DNA of 64,000 nt from Cupriavidus taiwanensis. GTDB taxonomy: Bacteria > Pseudomonadota > Gammaproteobacteria > Burkholderiales > Burkholderiaceae. The position numbers and the translations under genes were made by a program. Within the stretch, counting starts at the first letter, position 1; every line of letters starts with the position of its first letter. A model generated the notes under the pieces. That model ran no database searches. It had not been told where the DNA came from and saw only the letters and a list, made by a program, of their open reading frames with translations. Shown here one piece after another: positions 1 through 7,947 of this stretch. The DNA lies in the NCBI RefSeq assembly GCF_900250115.1, contig NZ_LT984804.1, positions 620,001-684,000 on the forward strand, written 5' to 3'.

Positions 1-1
1 A

Positions 2-271
2 GCCATTGCCAAGGGCATGGCGGAACTTGGCCAGTACCGCGCCACGCAGCACCATGTGCACCAGCAGCTGGTGGACATCCACGGCGATACCGCGACCGGC
101 GAAACCTATTGCGTGGCCAACCACGTGTACCAGCAGGACGGCGTGCAGCGCAAGCTGGACTGGGGCATCCGCTACCAGGACCGCTTCGAGCGCTTGCAGG
201 GCCAGTGGCGCATCGCGGCGCGCGAACTGGTGGTGGACTGGACGCAGGACCTGCCGCTGCGGGAGGCATGA
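2..271 (+). CDS. SnoaL-like (NTF2-fold) protein, C-terminal part
   Basis: This is the 3' end of a gene that begins left of the window; the open frame runs in from base 2 without a required start. About 88 residues are visible, with the alternating aromatic strands and the late pattern WRIAARELVVDW typical of the SnoaL_4/NTF2-like fold, a small cone-shaped domain used by isomerases and hydratases or as a non-catalytic binding domain. The stop overlaps the start of the next SDR gene (ATGA), so the two are translationally coupled. In a steroid cluster a ketosteroid-isomerase-like or hydratase role is possible, but no catalytic residues can be assigned from this fragment. Confidence 0.7.
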   Translation, partial: AIAKGMAELGQYRATQHHVHQQLVDIHGDTATGETYCVANHVYQQDGVQRKLDWGIRYQDRFERLQGQWRIAARELVVDWTQDLPLREA

Positions 272-1125
272 TGACGACCAATCGTGGACTGCAAGGCAAG
301 ACCGCACTCGTCACCGGCGGCGCCGGTGGCATCGGCGCGGCCAGCGCGCTGGCGCTGCTGCGCGATGGTGCGGCGGTCGTGCTGATGGGCCGGCGCCGTG
401 AAGCGCTGGAAGCGGCACGGCGAGAGCTGCTTGCGCAAGTGCCCGGCGGCACGGTTGCCGTCAACGTCGGCGACGCGTGCCGCGAGGCCGATGTGCAGGC
501 CGCGCTGCGGCAGGCCTGGGAGCTGGAGCGCCGCATCGATATCGTGGTGGCGACCGTCGGCGGCGGTGGCTTCCGTCCCATGCTGATGCATGACACGGCG
601 TCCCTGATGGCGGAGCTGGAGCTGAATATCGCCAGCGCCTTCCTGGCGATCCGTCACGCCGCGCCGCTGATGGCGCCGCAAGGCGGCGCCATCGTCTGCA
701 TTTCTTCGAACGCGGCACGCATGACCTGCCGCTGGCTGTCGGCGTACTGCGCCGCCAAGGGGGGCCTGGAAGCCTTCGTGCGCGCCGCCGCCGAGGAACT
801 GGCCGGATGCGGCATCCGCGTCAATGCGGTGCGGCCCGGCCTGACCCGCTCCGGAGCGACCGGGCCGATGTTCGACAACCCGGCCATGCTCGACAAGTTC
901 GTTGCACAGATGCCGCTGGGCCGCGCCGGCGAGCCGGACGACATCGCCAGCGCGGTGCGCTACCTGGCCGGGCCGGAATCGGGCTGGGTCACCGGGCAGA
1001 GCCTCGCCGTCGATGGCGGCAGCGAGCTGCGCGGCAATCCCATCCTCGATGAAACCGTGGCGGCAGTGTATGGCGAAGCCGCGCTGCAAGCGGTGCTGGC
1101 CGGCAGGATTCCCGACGCCATCTGA
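268..1125 (+). CDS. SDR-family NAD(P)-dependent oxidoreductase
   Basis: A classical short-chain dehydrogenase of 285 residues. The nucleotide-binding glycine motif TGGAGGIGAA lies near residue 16, and the active-site Tyr160-x3-Lys164 occurs in YCAAK. It ends with the SDR tail GWVTGQSLAVDGG plus about 40 extra residues. The start ATG overlaps the stop of the upstream SnoaL-like gene; a second in-frame ATG follows at 271. The next gene starts 26 bp downstream, so this is part of one operon. The hydroxyl/keto substrate cannot be read from sequence; the surroundings suggest a hydroxysteroid or a CoA-bound steroid fragment. Confidence 0.85.
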   Translation: MMTTNRGLQGKTALVTGGAGGIGAASALALLRDGAAVVLMGRRREALEAARRELLAQVPGGTVAVNVGDACREADVQAALRQAWELERRIDIVVATVGGGGFRPMLMHDTASLMAELELNIASAFLAIRHAAPLMAPQGGAIVCISSNAARMTCRWLSAYCAAKGGLEAFVRAAAEELAGCGIRVNAVRPGLTRSGATGPMFDNPAMLDKFVAQMPLGRAGEPDDIASAVRYLAGPESGWVTGQSLAVDGGSELRGNPILDETVAAVYGEAALQAVLAGRIPDAI

Positions 1126-1150
1126 AGCGGACCATCCAGGGAGAGCAACG

Positions 1151-1909
1151 ATGAACCAGGTCAAGGGCAAGGTCGCGCTGGTTACCGGCGCGGCGAGCGG
1201 GGTAGGGCGTGCCGATGCGCTGCTGCTGGCGGCGCAAGGCGCGCGCGTGGTGCTCAGCGACGTCAATGAAGAGGCGGGGCAGGCGCTGGCGCGCGAGATC
1301 GGCGATACGGCATTGTTCGTGCGCCACGACATCGCTAGTGAAGAAGACTGGGCCAGGGCCATGGCGGCGGCGCACGACCGCTTCGGGCGGCTCGACGTGC
1401 TGGTCAACAATGCGGCCATCTGTCCGCCGGGATCGATTGAGCAAACCTCGCTCGACACCTGGCGGCAGGTCATGCGCGTCAATGCGGACGGCTACTTTCT
1501 CGGCTGCAAGTTCGGCGTGCAGGCGATGAAGGGCAACCCCGCCGGCGGCTCGATCGTGGTGATGTCGTCGGTGGCGGCGCTGGGCGGACTGCCGATGATG
1601 TGCGCGTACAGCGGCGCCAAAGGTGCCGTGACCGCCCTGGCGCGCAGCGTGGCCGTGCACTGCAAGCGCAACGGCTACCGCATCCGCTGCAATTCGATCC
1701 ATCCCGACGGCATCTGGACGCCGATGACGCAGGCGCTGGTGCCCAACCTCGACCCGGTGGCGCTGGGCATCGGCACGGACCCGATGGCACGCATGTGCCA
1801 GCCGGAGGACGTGGCCAACCTGGTGCTGTTCCTGGCGTCGGACGCGTCGCGCTTCATCAATGGCGCGGAACTGCGCGTCGATAACGCGCAACTGATCTCG
1901 GGGCTGTAA
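1151..1909 (+). CDS. 3beta/17beta-hydroxysteroid dehydrogenase-like SDR
   Basis: A 252-residue classical SDR with the motif TGAASGVG, Tyr153 and Lys157 (YSGAK). It strongly resembles the 3beta/17beta-hydroxysteroid dehydrogenase of Comamonas testosteroni as I remember it: the shared block IRxNSIHPDGIxTPM near residue 178 and the C-terminal pattern GxELxxDN are unusual among SDRs. Such enzymes oxidise the 3beta- or 17beta-hydroxyl of androstanes with NAD+, the entry step of testosterone catabolism. It is the last gene of the left-edge operon and is followed by a strong hairpin. Homology to a hydroxysteroid enzyme is well supported; substrate and stereochemistry are inferred. Confidence 0.85.
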   Translation: MNQVKGKVALVTGAASGVGRADALLLAAQGARVVLSDVNEEAGQALAREIGDTALFVRHDIASEEDWARAMAAAHDRFGRLDVLVNNAAICPPGSIEQTSLDTWRQVMRVNADGYFLGCKFGVQAMKGNPAGGSIVVMSSVAALGGLPMMCAYSGAKGAVTALARSVAVHCKRNGYRIRCNSIHPDGIWTPMTQALVPNLDPVALGIGTDPMARMCQPEDVANLVLFLASDASRFINGAELRVDNAQLISGL

Positions 1910-1917
1910 GGCCGGAT

Positions 1918-1945
1918 GCGGCGGCCCGCCTGCGCGGGCCGCCGC
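1918..1945. terminator. Hairpin between convergent genes
   Basis: A perfect 12-bp GC-only stem with a 4-nt loop sits between the stops of two convergent genes (1909 on + and 1963 on -). There is no U-tract on either strand, so it is a possible bidirectional terminator or transcript-end stabiliser rather than a classical intrinsic terminator. Confidence 0.55.
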
Positions 1946-1962
1946 GGGTCCGCCTCGGCGCC

Positions 1963-2862
1963 CTAGCTGTACTGCGCCACGATCTCGCTCACCGTGCGCA
2001 GGATGTCGCGTCGGCGATAGCCGAGCAGGGCGGTCTCGGCCACATCCGGCTCGTAGTAGAGCGTGTTGCCCCGGCCGAAGCAGATCGCCGAGTCAGGCAG
2101 CAAGGGATGCTCCTGGTCGATCACCGGCGGTATCGGGCGGCCGGCAGCGCGGAAGAACGCTCCGAAGTAATCCTGGAAAGTCAGGTTCTCGTCGCCCACC
2201 AGGTAGGCCTTGCCATTCTTGCCGCGCAACAAGGCGCCTTCGATCGCTTCGGACAGCGACGTGGCCGAGATGAAATTGACGCCGCCCGGCGGCGCGAAGT
2301 CCGGCATCGGCGCAAAGCCGCCCCTGGCGTAGTCGGTGTAGGCCGTGAACATCGGCACAGTCAGGCCCGGCACCGTGCCCACCACGAATGGGGCATTGAC
2401 GCTGCTGACACGGAAGGCGTCCGTGGCCAGTGCCCGCACGCCTTCGTCGGCCAGCTTGCGCGAGCGGATATAGGCGTTGTCCTCGGCCAGCCGCGGCGCC
2501 GCCTGCGGATAGAAGCTGCCGACATGCACCGCCGCCCGGATGCCGGCAGCGCGCGCGGCGCGGAAAAAGCGCGGCACGCCTTCGACGTTGGCGCGCTCCC
2601 AGTGCGCCGCTTCGTCGCCGCCAGGCGGGACGTGCCGCACATCGTTGCCGGCGGCGAATACCAGCGCATCGAAGGCGCCCAGCTGCGCCGCGGGCAGGTC
2701 GTTGGCGATGTAGTCGCAGCGCAGGAAGTCCAGCCCGCCCAGCGGCGTGCCGGAGGCGGGACGGTTGCGGCCCGCGATGGTGACCTCGTGTCCGCGGCTG
2801 CGCAGGTGCAGGGCGGCGTGGCCGCCGATCATGCCGTTGCCGCCGACGATGAGTATCTTCAT
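1963..2862 (-). CDS. NAD-dependent epimerase/dehydratase (extended SDR)
   Basis: A 299-residue extended SDR. The N-terminal GGNGMIGGHAA is the Rossmann GxxGxxG motif at residues 8-13. The hydroxysteroid/epimerase-type catalytic Tyr-x3-Lys is not obvious (the region reads YIRSRKLADE, that is Y-x4-K), so it may be an atypical reductase or isomerase. The start is supported by AAGGAG 7 nt upstream of ATG. It lies 43 bp downstream of another SDR on the same strand and probably shares the promoter at 3777-3820. Related genes act on C-O or C=C groups of steroid and bile-acid side chains; no specific reaction can be assigned. Confidence 0.7.
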   Translation of the reverse strand: MKILIVGGNGMIGGHAALHLRSRGHEVTIAGRNRPASGTPLGGLDFLRCDYIANDLPAAQLGAFDALVFAAGNDVRHVPPGGDEAAHWERANVEGVPRFFRAARAAGIRAAVHVGSFYPQAAPRLAEDNAYIRSRKLADEGVRALATDAFRVSSVNAPFVVGTVPGLTVPMFTAYTDYARGGFAPMPDFAPPGGVNFISATSLSEAIEGALLRGKNGKAYLVGDENLTFQDYFGAFFRAAGRPIPPVIDQEHPLLPDSAICFGRGNTLYYEPDVAETALLGYRRRDILRTVSEIVAQYS

Positions 2863-2905
2863 GCTTGTCTCCTTGGTTGGGTGGTGTGGCCGCGTGGCGC
2901 GGCCA

Positions 2906-3736
2906 TCAGAGGTTCATGCCGTTGCCGACGATGACCGGCATGTTGGTCCACGCCCCGCTGGGGTCGCGGTACCAGCCGGCGGCGGCCAGGGCGCCGCCGT
3001 TGACATGCAGGGCCGTGCCGGTGATCCACGCCGCGCGCGGCCCGGCCAGGAACAGGATGCCGTCGGCGATGTCCTGTGGCGTGCCGAAGCGGCCCAGCGG
3101 GATCCAGCTCGGGATACGGTGCTGGTGCTCGGCGGCAACCATCTGCGACACGGGGACCTGCGGGGTCTCGGTGGTCTCGGGGGCGATCAGGTTGACGCGG
3201 ATGCGCGCCGGCGCCAGCTCCAGCGCCAGGCTCTGCGTAAAGCCGGTGATGGCGGCCTTGAAGGCGCCGTAGACGCTGCAGTACGGAATGCCGCGGAAGG
3301 CCTCGATCGACGACACGCTGACGATGCTGCCGGACTCGCCGCGCCGCAGCAGTGGCAGCATGGCGCGGGTCACGGTGAAGACGTGGCCGAGGTTGGCGGC
3401 GTAGAGGCTGGCGATCTCGCCGTCGGTATAGTCCTCGAACGGCCTGGCGATGCGCAGGAAGTCGCCGACGTTGTTGACCAGCACGTCGAGCCGCCCGAAA
3501 CGCCGTTCGATCTGCGCGGCCAGCTCGCGCACGGTGCCGGCGTCGGCCGCGTCTCCCTGCACCACCAGCACGTCGGCGCCGGTCCTGCCCAGCAACTCGT
3601 GGGCATGGTCGGCGCGCTGCGCGTCGAGCTCAAGGATCGCCACGCGCGCGCCCTGGTCCAGAAAGGCCTGTGCGGTGGCGAGCCCGATGCCGGCGCCGCC
3701 GCCGGTGACCAGCACGGTCTTGTCAGTGAAATCCAT
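2906..3736 (-). CDS. SDR-family oxidoreductase
   Basis: A classical SDR of 276 residues: TGGGAGIG at 11-18, NNV at 88-90, catalytic Tyr156 and Lys160 (VYGAFK). The chosen start (MDFTDK) has a good AAGGAG site; a longer frame extends upstream but lacks initiation signals. It is the first gene of a two-gene minus-strand unit whose leader carries a candidate activator site and -10 box (3777-3820), divergent from the LuxR-type regulator. Membership in the same putative regulon as the KshA-like and extradiol genes points to a hydroxysteroid dehydrogenase, but position specificity is unknown. Confidence 0.8.
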   Translation of the reverse strand: MDFTDKTVLVTGGGAGIGLATAQAFLDQGARVAILELDAQRADHAHELLGRTGADVLVVQGDAADAGTVRELAAQIERRFGRLDVLVNNVGDFLRIARPFEDYTDGEIASLYAANLGHVFTVTRAMLPLLRRGESGSIVSVSSIEAFRGIPYCSVYGAFKAAITGFTQSLALELAPARIRVNLIAPETTETPQVPVSQMVAAEHQHRIPSWIPLGRFGTPQDIADGILFLAGPRAAWITGTALHVNGGALAAAGWYRDPSGAWTNMPVIVGNGMNL

Positions 3737-3776
3737 CTCGGTTGTTCTCCTTCGGTTGCACTGCGGGGATGCGCGC

Positions 3777-3820
3777 ATTGGATCCGCGGCGGGCGCGGCG
3801 AACATCGTCCGATTGCAGGT
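3777..3820 (-). promoter_or_regulatory. Candidate regulon promoter P5 (half-conserved operator plus -10)
   Basis: On the minus strand ACCTGC-AATC-GGACGATG (3803-3820) keeps the right half of the island's shared motif exactly; the left half is poor. A -10-like TCCAAT (3777-3782) starts 21 nt after the motif, the same spacing as at the other four sites. The predicted transcript start is about 35 nt before the SDR start codon at 3736. Confidence 0.5.
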
Positions 3821-3851
3821 CAGGGAAAACACCGAGGGCCGCGCATTGGCG

Positions 3852-3879
3852 TTCAACCGGCGGGCAGCGTCCCTATAAT
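3852..3879 (+). promoter_or_regulatory. Candidate sigma-70 promoter of the LuxR-type gene
   Basis: A consensus -10 TATAAT (3874-3879) lies about 70 bp before the start of the regulator, with a weak -35 (TTCAAC, 3852-3857) 16 bp upstream. There is no TAGTCC motif at activator distance, so basal rather than autoactivated expression is suggested. Confidence 0.5.
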
Positions 3880-3947
3880 CTGCGCTGCCCCCAGGCGCCG
3901 CAGAGCGCCGGCAGGCACACACGTGGCGTGGAACCAGGAGACAAGGT

Positions 3948-5135
3948 ATGTTGATGGCGACCGTTGGGGCGCAGGAAATGGCGTCGCCTTTGCTCGCGCA
4001 GTCAGGCTTGGGCGTCGCGCAGTTCAGCGCGCTGCTGGCCGCGGTCTATGAGGGCCCGATGGAACCCGTGCCCTGGGGCCACGCGCTGGAAATGCTGCGC
4101 AAGCTACTTGATGCCAGCTATGTGAGCTTTATCCTGCGCTCGCCCGCCAGCGACCGCAGCGGCCTGGCGGTGCATGCTTCGGCGCACGGCACCTCGCTGG
4201 AGGCCGAGGCTTCCTACAACAGCTACTACTACGCGATCGATCCCTTCATCAACCTGCCCACCGACCGGGCGGTCACGGTCGACGAAGCGCTGGGCGCCGG
4301 CAACTGGTGCCACAGCGAGATCTACCGGCAATTCCTGCAGCCGCTCGGCATCCGCTACCTGCTGGGCGCGGACATCCGTACCGAAGATGGCGTCGAGTGC
4401 CGCCTGCGCATCTGCCGCCAGGACGACGCGCGGGATTTCTCCGACGTGGACAAGGCGACCTGCGGCGCCATCCTGCCGCACCTGAAGCGCGCGATCCGGC
4501 TGCATTCGCGGCTGGATGTGGTCGAATCCGAGCGCTCGCTCTATGCGGGTGCGATCGACCGCATGCTGGTGGGCATGGTGATCCTCGACGCCGCCGGCAC
4601 GATCCTCAAGAAGAATCCGGAGGCCGACGAGATCCTGGCGGAGAACGACGGCATCCGCCTCAACGGCAACAGCTTCGAGATCGCCTACGCCCACGAGAGC
4701 CGCAAGTTCCAGTACCTGCTGCGCCGCGCGCAGCTGGGACACCACGGCAGCGAGCCGGCGCTGGCCGAGGCGATGTCGATCACCCGTCCGTCCGGGCGCG
4801 GCAAGCTCGGCGTGCTGGTCCGCACCATTCCGCTCAGCGAGTGGTCGGAGGAGAACCGGCACCGGCCCGCCTGCGCGGTCTTTATCCGCGATCCCGAGCG
4901 CAAGTCGCGCGCCTCGCACGAGGTGGTGCGCAAGCTGTTCGACCTCACCCCCGCCGAAACCGCGCTGGCACTGGTGCTTGCCGACGGCATGACGCTCGAC
5001 GAAGCCGCCGAGGCCCTGGGTACCAGCAAGAACACGGCACGCGCCCACCTGCGCTCGATCTTCTCCAAGACCGGGGTCACGCGGCAGGCCACGCTGGTGC
5101 GCATGCTGCTGAGCAGTGTCGTGACGCTCGGCTGA
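3948..5135 (+). CDS. LuxR-family transcriptional regulator (TeiR-like)
   Basis: A 395-residue regulator with a C-terminal LuxR/GerE helix-turn-helix at about residues 332-390 (LTPAETALALVLADGMTLDE, then GTSKNTARAHL in the recognition helix). The N-terminal ~200 residues resemble no two-component receiver or acyl-homoserine-lactone domain; residues 200-320 look PAS-like. Size and layout match TeiR, the LuxR-type activator of steroid genes in Comamonas testosteroni, as I recall it. An AGGAGA site precedes the start. It stands alone between the divergent SDR unit and the EthD gene, close to two of the five proposed operator sites, and is the natural candidate to bind them. Direct regulation is inferred. 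Confidence 0.85.
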   Translation: MLMATVGAQEMASPLLAQSGLGVAQFSALLAAVYEGPMEPVPWGHALEMLRKLLDASYVSFILRSPASDRSGLAVHASAHGTSLEAEASYNSYYYAIDPFINLPTDRAVTVDEALGAGNWCHSEIYRQFLQPLGIRYLLGADIRTEDGVECRLRICRQDDARDFSDVDKATCGAILPHLKRAIRLHSRLDVVESERSLYAGAIDRMLVGMVILDAAGTILKKNPEADEILAENDGIRLNGNSFEIAYAHESRKFQYLLRRAQLGHHGSEPALAEAMSITRPSGRGKLGVLVRTIPLSEWSEENRHRPACAVFIRDPERKSRASHEVVRKLFDLTPAETALALVLADGMTLDEAAEALGTSKNTARAHLRSIFSKTGVTRQATLVRMLLSSVVTLG

Positions 5136-5171
5136 GCGCGATCCGTAGCCAGTGCAACATCCTCCACCGTC

Positions 5172-5215
5172 TAGTCCGGTTGGAGGATGAGCGTTCCCAT
5201 CCACGCGCCTAGCAT
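5172..5215 (+). promoter_or_regulatory. Candidate regulon promoter P1 (operator plus -10)
   Basis: TAGTCC-GGTT-GGAGGATG at 5172-5189 is followed 21 nt later by a -10-like TAGCAT (5210-5215). It also lies inside a longer inverted repeat: CATCCTCCA at 5158-5166 pairs with TGGAGGATG at 5181-5189, giving a third half-site. The gene start is at 5308, so the leader would be about 85 nt. Confidence 0.6.
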
Positions 5216-5307
5216 GCACAGGACCAGCGGGCGCGGCAGCCGGATCGCCCCGTGCCCGCATCAACCTGTCCGGCTGCGGCCGGCACCTGTACCAGGGAGC
5301 GTGGAGC

Positions 5308-6024
5308 ATGGAGAAAGTCATCTATATCGTCTGGCGCGATGCGCGTACCGAGCCGGCGGAGTTCGCGCGCCGCTTGCGCACGACGCTCGCGGACCAGCTG
5401 CTGGCGCTGGGCGCGCGCGGCTTGCAGGTCAACGTGGCGGATGACGCCGTGCTGCCTGCCGCGGGCCTGCGCCAGGTGAACACGCGGCCGCAGATGGAAG
5501 GGCTGGTGTCGGTCTGGATCGACAGCGCCGTCGACCGCCTGCGCCGGCCGTTCGACCAGGCGGTCGAGGCAGCGGTCGGCCGCATGGCCGGCTACCTCGT
5601 CACGGAGTCCCAGCCGATCCGCAATACGCGTTTCCCGGCCAGGCCGGGCGAGCGCACCCCCGGTTTCGCGCAACTGGCATTCCTGACGCGGCCGCCCCGG
5701 CTGACGCCGCAGGCGTGGCTGGACACCTGGCACAACCACCATACGCAGGTGGCGGTCGAGACCCAGGACAACTTCCTCTATGTGCAGAACGTGGTGGTGC
5801 GGCCGCTCACCTACGCCGCGCCACCGTACGACGCCATCGTCGAGGAATGCTTCCCCGGCGCCGCAATGACCGACCCGCGGGCGTTCTTCGACGCCGTCGG
5901 CGATGAAGAGAAGTTCCAGCGCAACCTGCAGGCCATGATGGCAAGCTGCCAGCGCTTCATCGACTTCGACAGGATCGACGTGGTACCCACCAGCCAGTAC
6001 ATCGTCAGGCCCGCCAGCGCCTGA
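5308..6024 (+). CDS. EthD-domain protein
   Basis: A 238-residue protein with an EthD-type ferredoxin-like (dimeric alpha+beta barrel) region near residues 125-190, including TWHNHHTQVAVE, whose His pair is typical of the family. The N-terminal 120 residues (YIVWRDARTE, then FARRLR) look like a second, degenerate barrel, so it may be a two-domain fusion. EthD-like proteins accompany oxygenase systems, but their reactions are mostly unknown. The gene has its own candidate promoter and is followed by a separate promoter for the dioxygenase operon. I cannot assign a reaction; decarboxylase, lyase or accessory roles are all open. Confidence 0.7.
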   Translation: MEKVIYIVWRDARTEPAEFARRLRTTLADQLLALGARGLQVNVADDAVLPAAGLRQVNTRPQMEGLVSVWIDSAVDRLRRPFDQAVEAAVGRMAGYLVTESQPIRNTRFPARPGERTPGFAQLAFLTRPPRLTPQAWLDTWHNHHTQVAVETQDNFLYVQNVVVRPLTYAAPPYDAIVEECFPGAAMTDPRAFFDAVGDEEKFQRNLQAMMASCQRFIDFDRIDVVPTSQYIVRPASA

Positions 6025-6042
6025 GTCCGGCCCCGGATCGGC

Positions 6043-6086
6043 TAGTCCCACTGGACGATGTGCCGGGTGGCGGCGCACGGAAGAAT
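6043..6086 (+). promoter_or_regulatory. Candidate regulon promoter P2 (operator plus -10)
   Basis: TAGTCC-CACT-GGACGATG (6043-6060) is a perfect T-N-GTCC-N4-GGAC-N-A palindrome. A -10-like AAGAAT occupies 6081-6086 at the shared 21-nt spacing. The predicted transcript start is about 37 nt before the dioxygenase ATG. Confidence 0.65.
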
Positions 6087-6129
6087 AGGTCTCATCAGCC
6101 AGCAGTGGCAACGAACAGAGGAGACCGGC

Positions 6130-7026
6130 ATGTTGGATATTCGTGCGCTTGGCTACATCGTGGTCGAGTCCACCGACATCGGGCAGTGGCGAGGCTATGC
6201 CGAGCAGGTACTCGGCATGGCCTGCTCCGGCGCGCCCGGCGGTGCGCTCTACGTGAAGATGGATGAGCGCGACTACCGCTACCTGGTGGTGCCCGGCGCG
6301 CGCGACCGCTACCTGGCCTCGGGCTGGGAGCTGGCCGACGAGCCCGCCTATCGCCATGCGCTCGAGACGCTGCGCCGGGCCGATGTCGAAGTCGTGCACG
6401 CCACTCCCGCCGAACTGGCGCAACGCCGGGTGCAGGCCATGGCGTGGTTTGCCGATCCGTCGGGCAACCGCCACGAGATTTCATGGGGCATGCGCTCGGA
6501 CTTCCTGCGCTTCGTCTCGCCGGTCGGCGTGCCGCGCTTCATCACCGACCCGATGGGCGCGGGCCACACCGTGCTGCCGGCCCCGGCCTTCGACCAGACC
6601 TATGCCTTCCTGCGCGATGTGATGGGCTTCGGCCTGTCCGACATCTACCGCGTGCGCTTCACCAGCGATCCCGACGAGCCGGAAAAGCGCATCCACTTCC
6701 TGCATTGCGCCAACGGCCGCCACCACAGCCTGGCGATCTTCGAGATGCCGTCGGAAGCCGGCTGCATCCACGTGATGGCGGAGGTGCCCGACATGGCCGA
6801 AGTGGGCCGCGCGCTGGACCGGGTGCAGCAGCACGGCGTGAAGCTGTCGGCCACGCTTGGGCAGCACTGCAATGACCGCATGACTTCCTTCTACATGAAG
6901 ACCCCCGGCGGCTTCGACCTCGAATTCGGCCACGGCGGGCTGGTGGTGGACTGGAGCCACCACGCCGCCTACGAGGCCACGCGGGTCAGCCTGTGGGGCC
7001 ATGACTTCAGCATCGGATACCGCTAA
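6130..7026 (+). CDS. Type I extradiol ring-cleavage dioxygenase (TesB/HsaC-like)
   Basis: A 298-residue two-domain vicinal-oxygen-chelate dioxygenase of the 2,3-dihydroxybiphenyl/3,4-DHSA dioxygenase family. The C-terminal module has the 2-His-1-carboxylate iron site: His146 (GAGHTVLP), His198 or His199 (RHHSLAIFEMP) and Glu265 (FDLEFGH). Family members cleave a catecholic ring meta to the hydroxyls; in steroid pathways this opens aromatised ring A of 3,4-DHSA. The start has GAGGAGA upstream. It is the first gene of a long co-directional operon continuing with ipdA and ipdB homologues, which favours a steroid-derived catechol over biphenyl. Confidence 0.85.
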   Translation: MLDIRALGYIVVESTDIGQWRGYAEQVLGMACSGAPGGALYVKMDERDYRYLVVPGARDRYLASGWELADEPAYRHALETLRRADVEVVHATPAELAQRRVQAMAWFADPSGNRHEISWGMRSDFLRFVSPVGVPRFITDPMGAGHTVLPAPAFDQTYAFLRDVMGFGLSDIYRVRFTSDPDEPEKRIHFLHCANGRHHSLAIFEMPSEAGCIHVMAEVPDMAEVGRALDRVQQHGVKLSATLGQHCNDRMTSFYMKTPGGFDLEFGHGGLVVDWSHHAAYEATRVSLWGHDFSIGYR

Positions 7027-7041
7027 GCGCGGCACAGACCT

Positions 7042-7932
7042 ATGACCAAGACGATCGACAAGACCATGAGCGCGGCCGACGTGGTCGGCCAGCTCGCCGA
7101 TGGCATGGCCATCGGCATCGGCGGCTGGGGCCCGCGCCGCAAACCGATGGCGCTGGTGCGCGAGATCCTGCGCTCGCCGCTGAAAGACCTGACCGTGGTT
7201 GCCTACGGCGGCCCCGAGGTGGGCATGCTGTGCGCCGCCGGCAAGGTGCGCCGGCTGGTGTTCGGCTTTGTCTCGCTCGACGTGATCCCGCTCGAGCCGT
7301 ACTTCCGCCAGGCGCGCGAGCGCGGCCTGCTGGCCGTGACCGAGCTGGACGAGGGCATGCTGCAGCTGGGCCTGCGCGCGGCCGCCGCGCGCCTGCCGTT
7401 CCTGCCGACGCGCGCCGCGATGGGCACCGACGTGCTGGACCGCAACCCCAACCTGAAGACGGTCCGTTCGCCGTACGACGACGGCGAAGTGCTGCTGGCG
7501 ATGCCGGCGATCCCGCTGGATGCGGCGCTGCTGCACGTGAACGAAAGCGATGTGCTGGGCAACACCCGCATCGACGGCCCCGATCCCTTCTTCGATGAGT
7601 GGTTCGCGCGCGCCGCGCAGCGCTGCTATGTCAGCTGCGAAACGCTGCACCAGCGCCTCGAAGACACCGAGCTGGCGCGCGCCCGCAACAACCCGTTCGA
7701 ACGTGCGCTGGTGACCGGCGTGGTGCACGCGCCGGCGGGGGCCCATCCCACTTCGTGCGCGCCCGCCTATGGCTGGGACCTGCCGGCGCTGAAGTCCTAC
7801 TGCGCCAGCGCCGACGCCGAAGACGGCTTCCGCGCCTATCGCGACGAGGTGGTGGGCGACAGCGAGGCGCATTACCTGGCGTGCATCGGCGGCCCTGGCC
7901 ACGTGCACGACCTGCCGCTGCCCGTACTTTGA
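7042..7932 (+). CDS. ipdA: IpdA-like ring-opening CoA hydrolase, alpha subunit
   Basis: A 296-residue class I CoA-transferase-fold alpha subunit. The block GIGGWGPRRKPMALVREIL near residue 26, YGGPEVGMLCAAGKV near residue 55 and LDEGMLQLGLRAAAARLPFL are the signature of IpdA and not of acetate or oxoacid CoA-transferases. With IpdB it hydrolyses the last carbocycle (ring C) of COCHEA-CoA in actinobacterial steroid catabolism. It is followed 15 bp later by the beta subunit. The length fits the family (about 290 residues). Confidence in the family is high; the same reaction in this bacterium is inferred. Confidence 0.92.
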   Translation: MTKTIDKTMSAADVVGQLADGMAIGIGGWGPRRKPMALVREILRSPLKDLTVVAYGGPEVGMLCAAGKVRRLVFGFVSLDVIPLEPYFRQARERGLLAVTELDEGMLQLGLRAAAARLPFLPTRAAMGTDVLDRNPNLKTVRSPYDDGEVLLAMPAIPLDAALLHVNESDVLGNTRIDGPDPFFDEWFARAAQRCYVSCETLHQRLEDTELARARNNPFERALVTGVVHAPAGAHPTSCAPAYGWDLPALKSYCASADAEDGFRAYRDEVVGDSEAHYLACIGGPGHVHDLPLPVL

Positions 7933-7947
7933 TCCCAAGGAGCGACC

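Noticed and set aside
172..1482. Long open frame antisense to the SDR genes
   Set aside because: GC-rich codon use keeps antisense frames open; the predicted peptide is Arg/Ala/Gln/His-rich without domains and the opposite strand encodes two clear SDRs.
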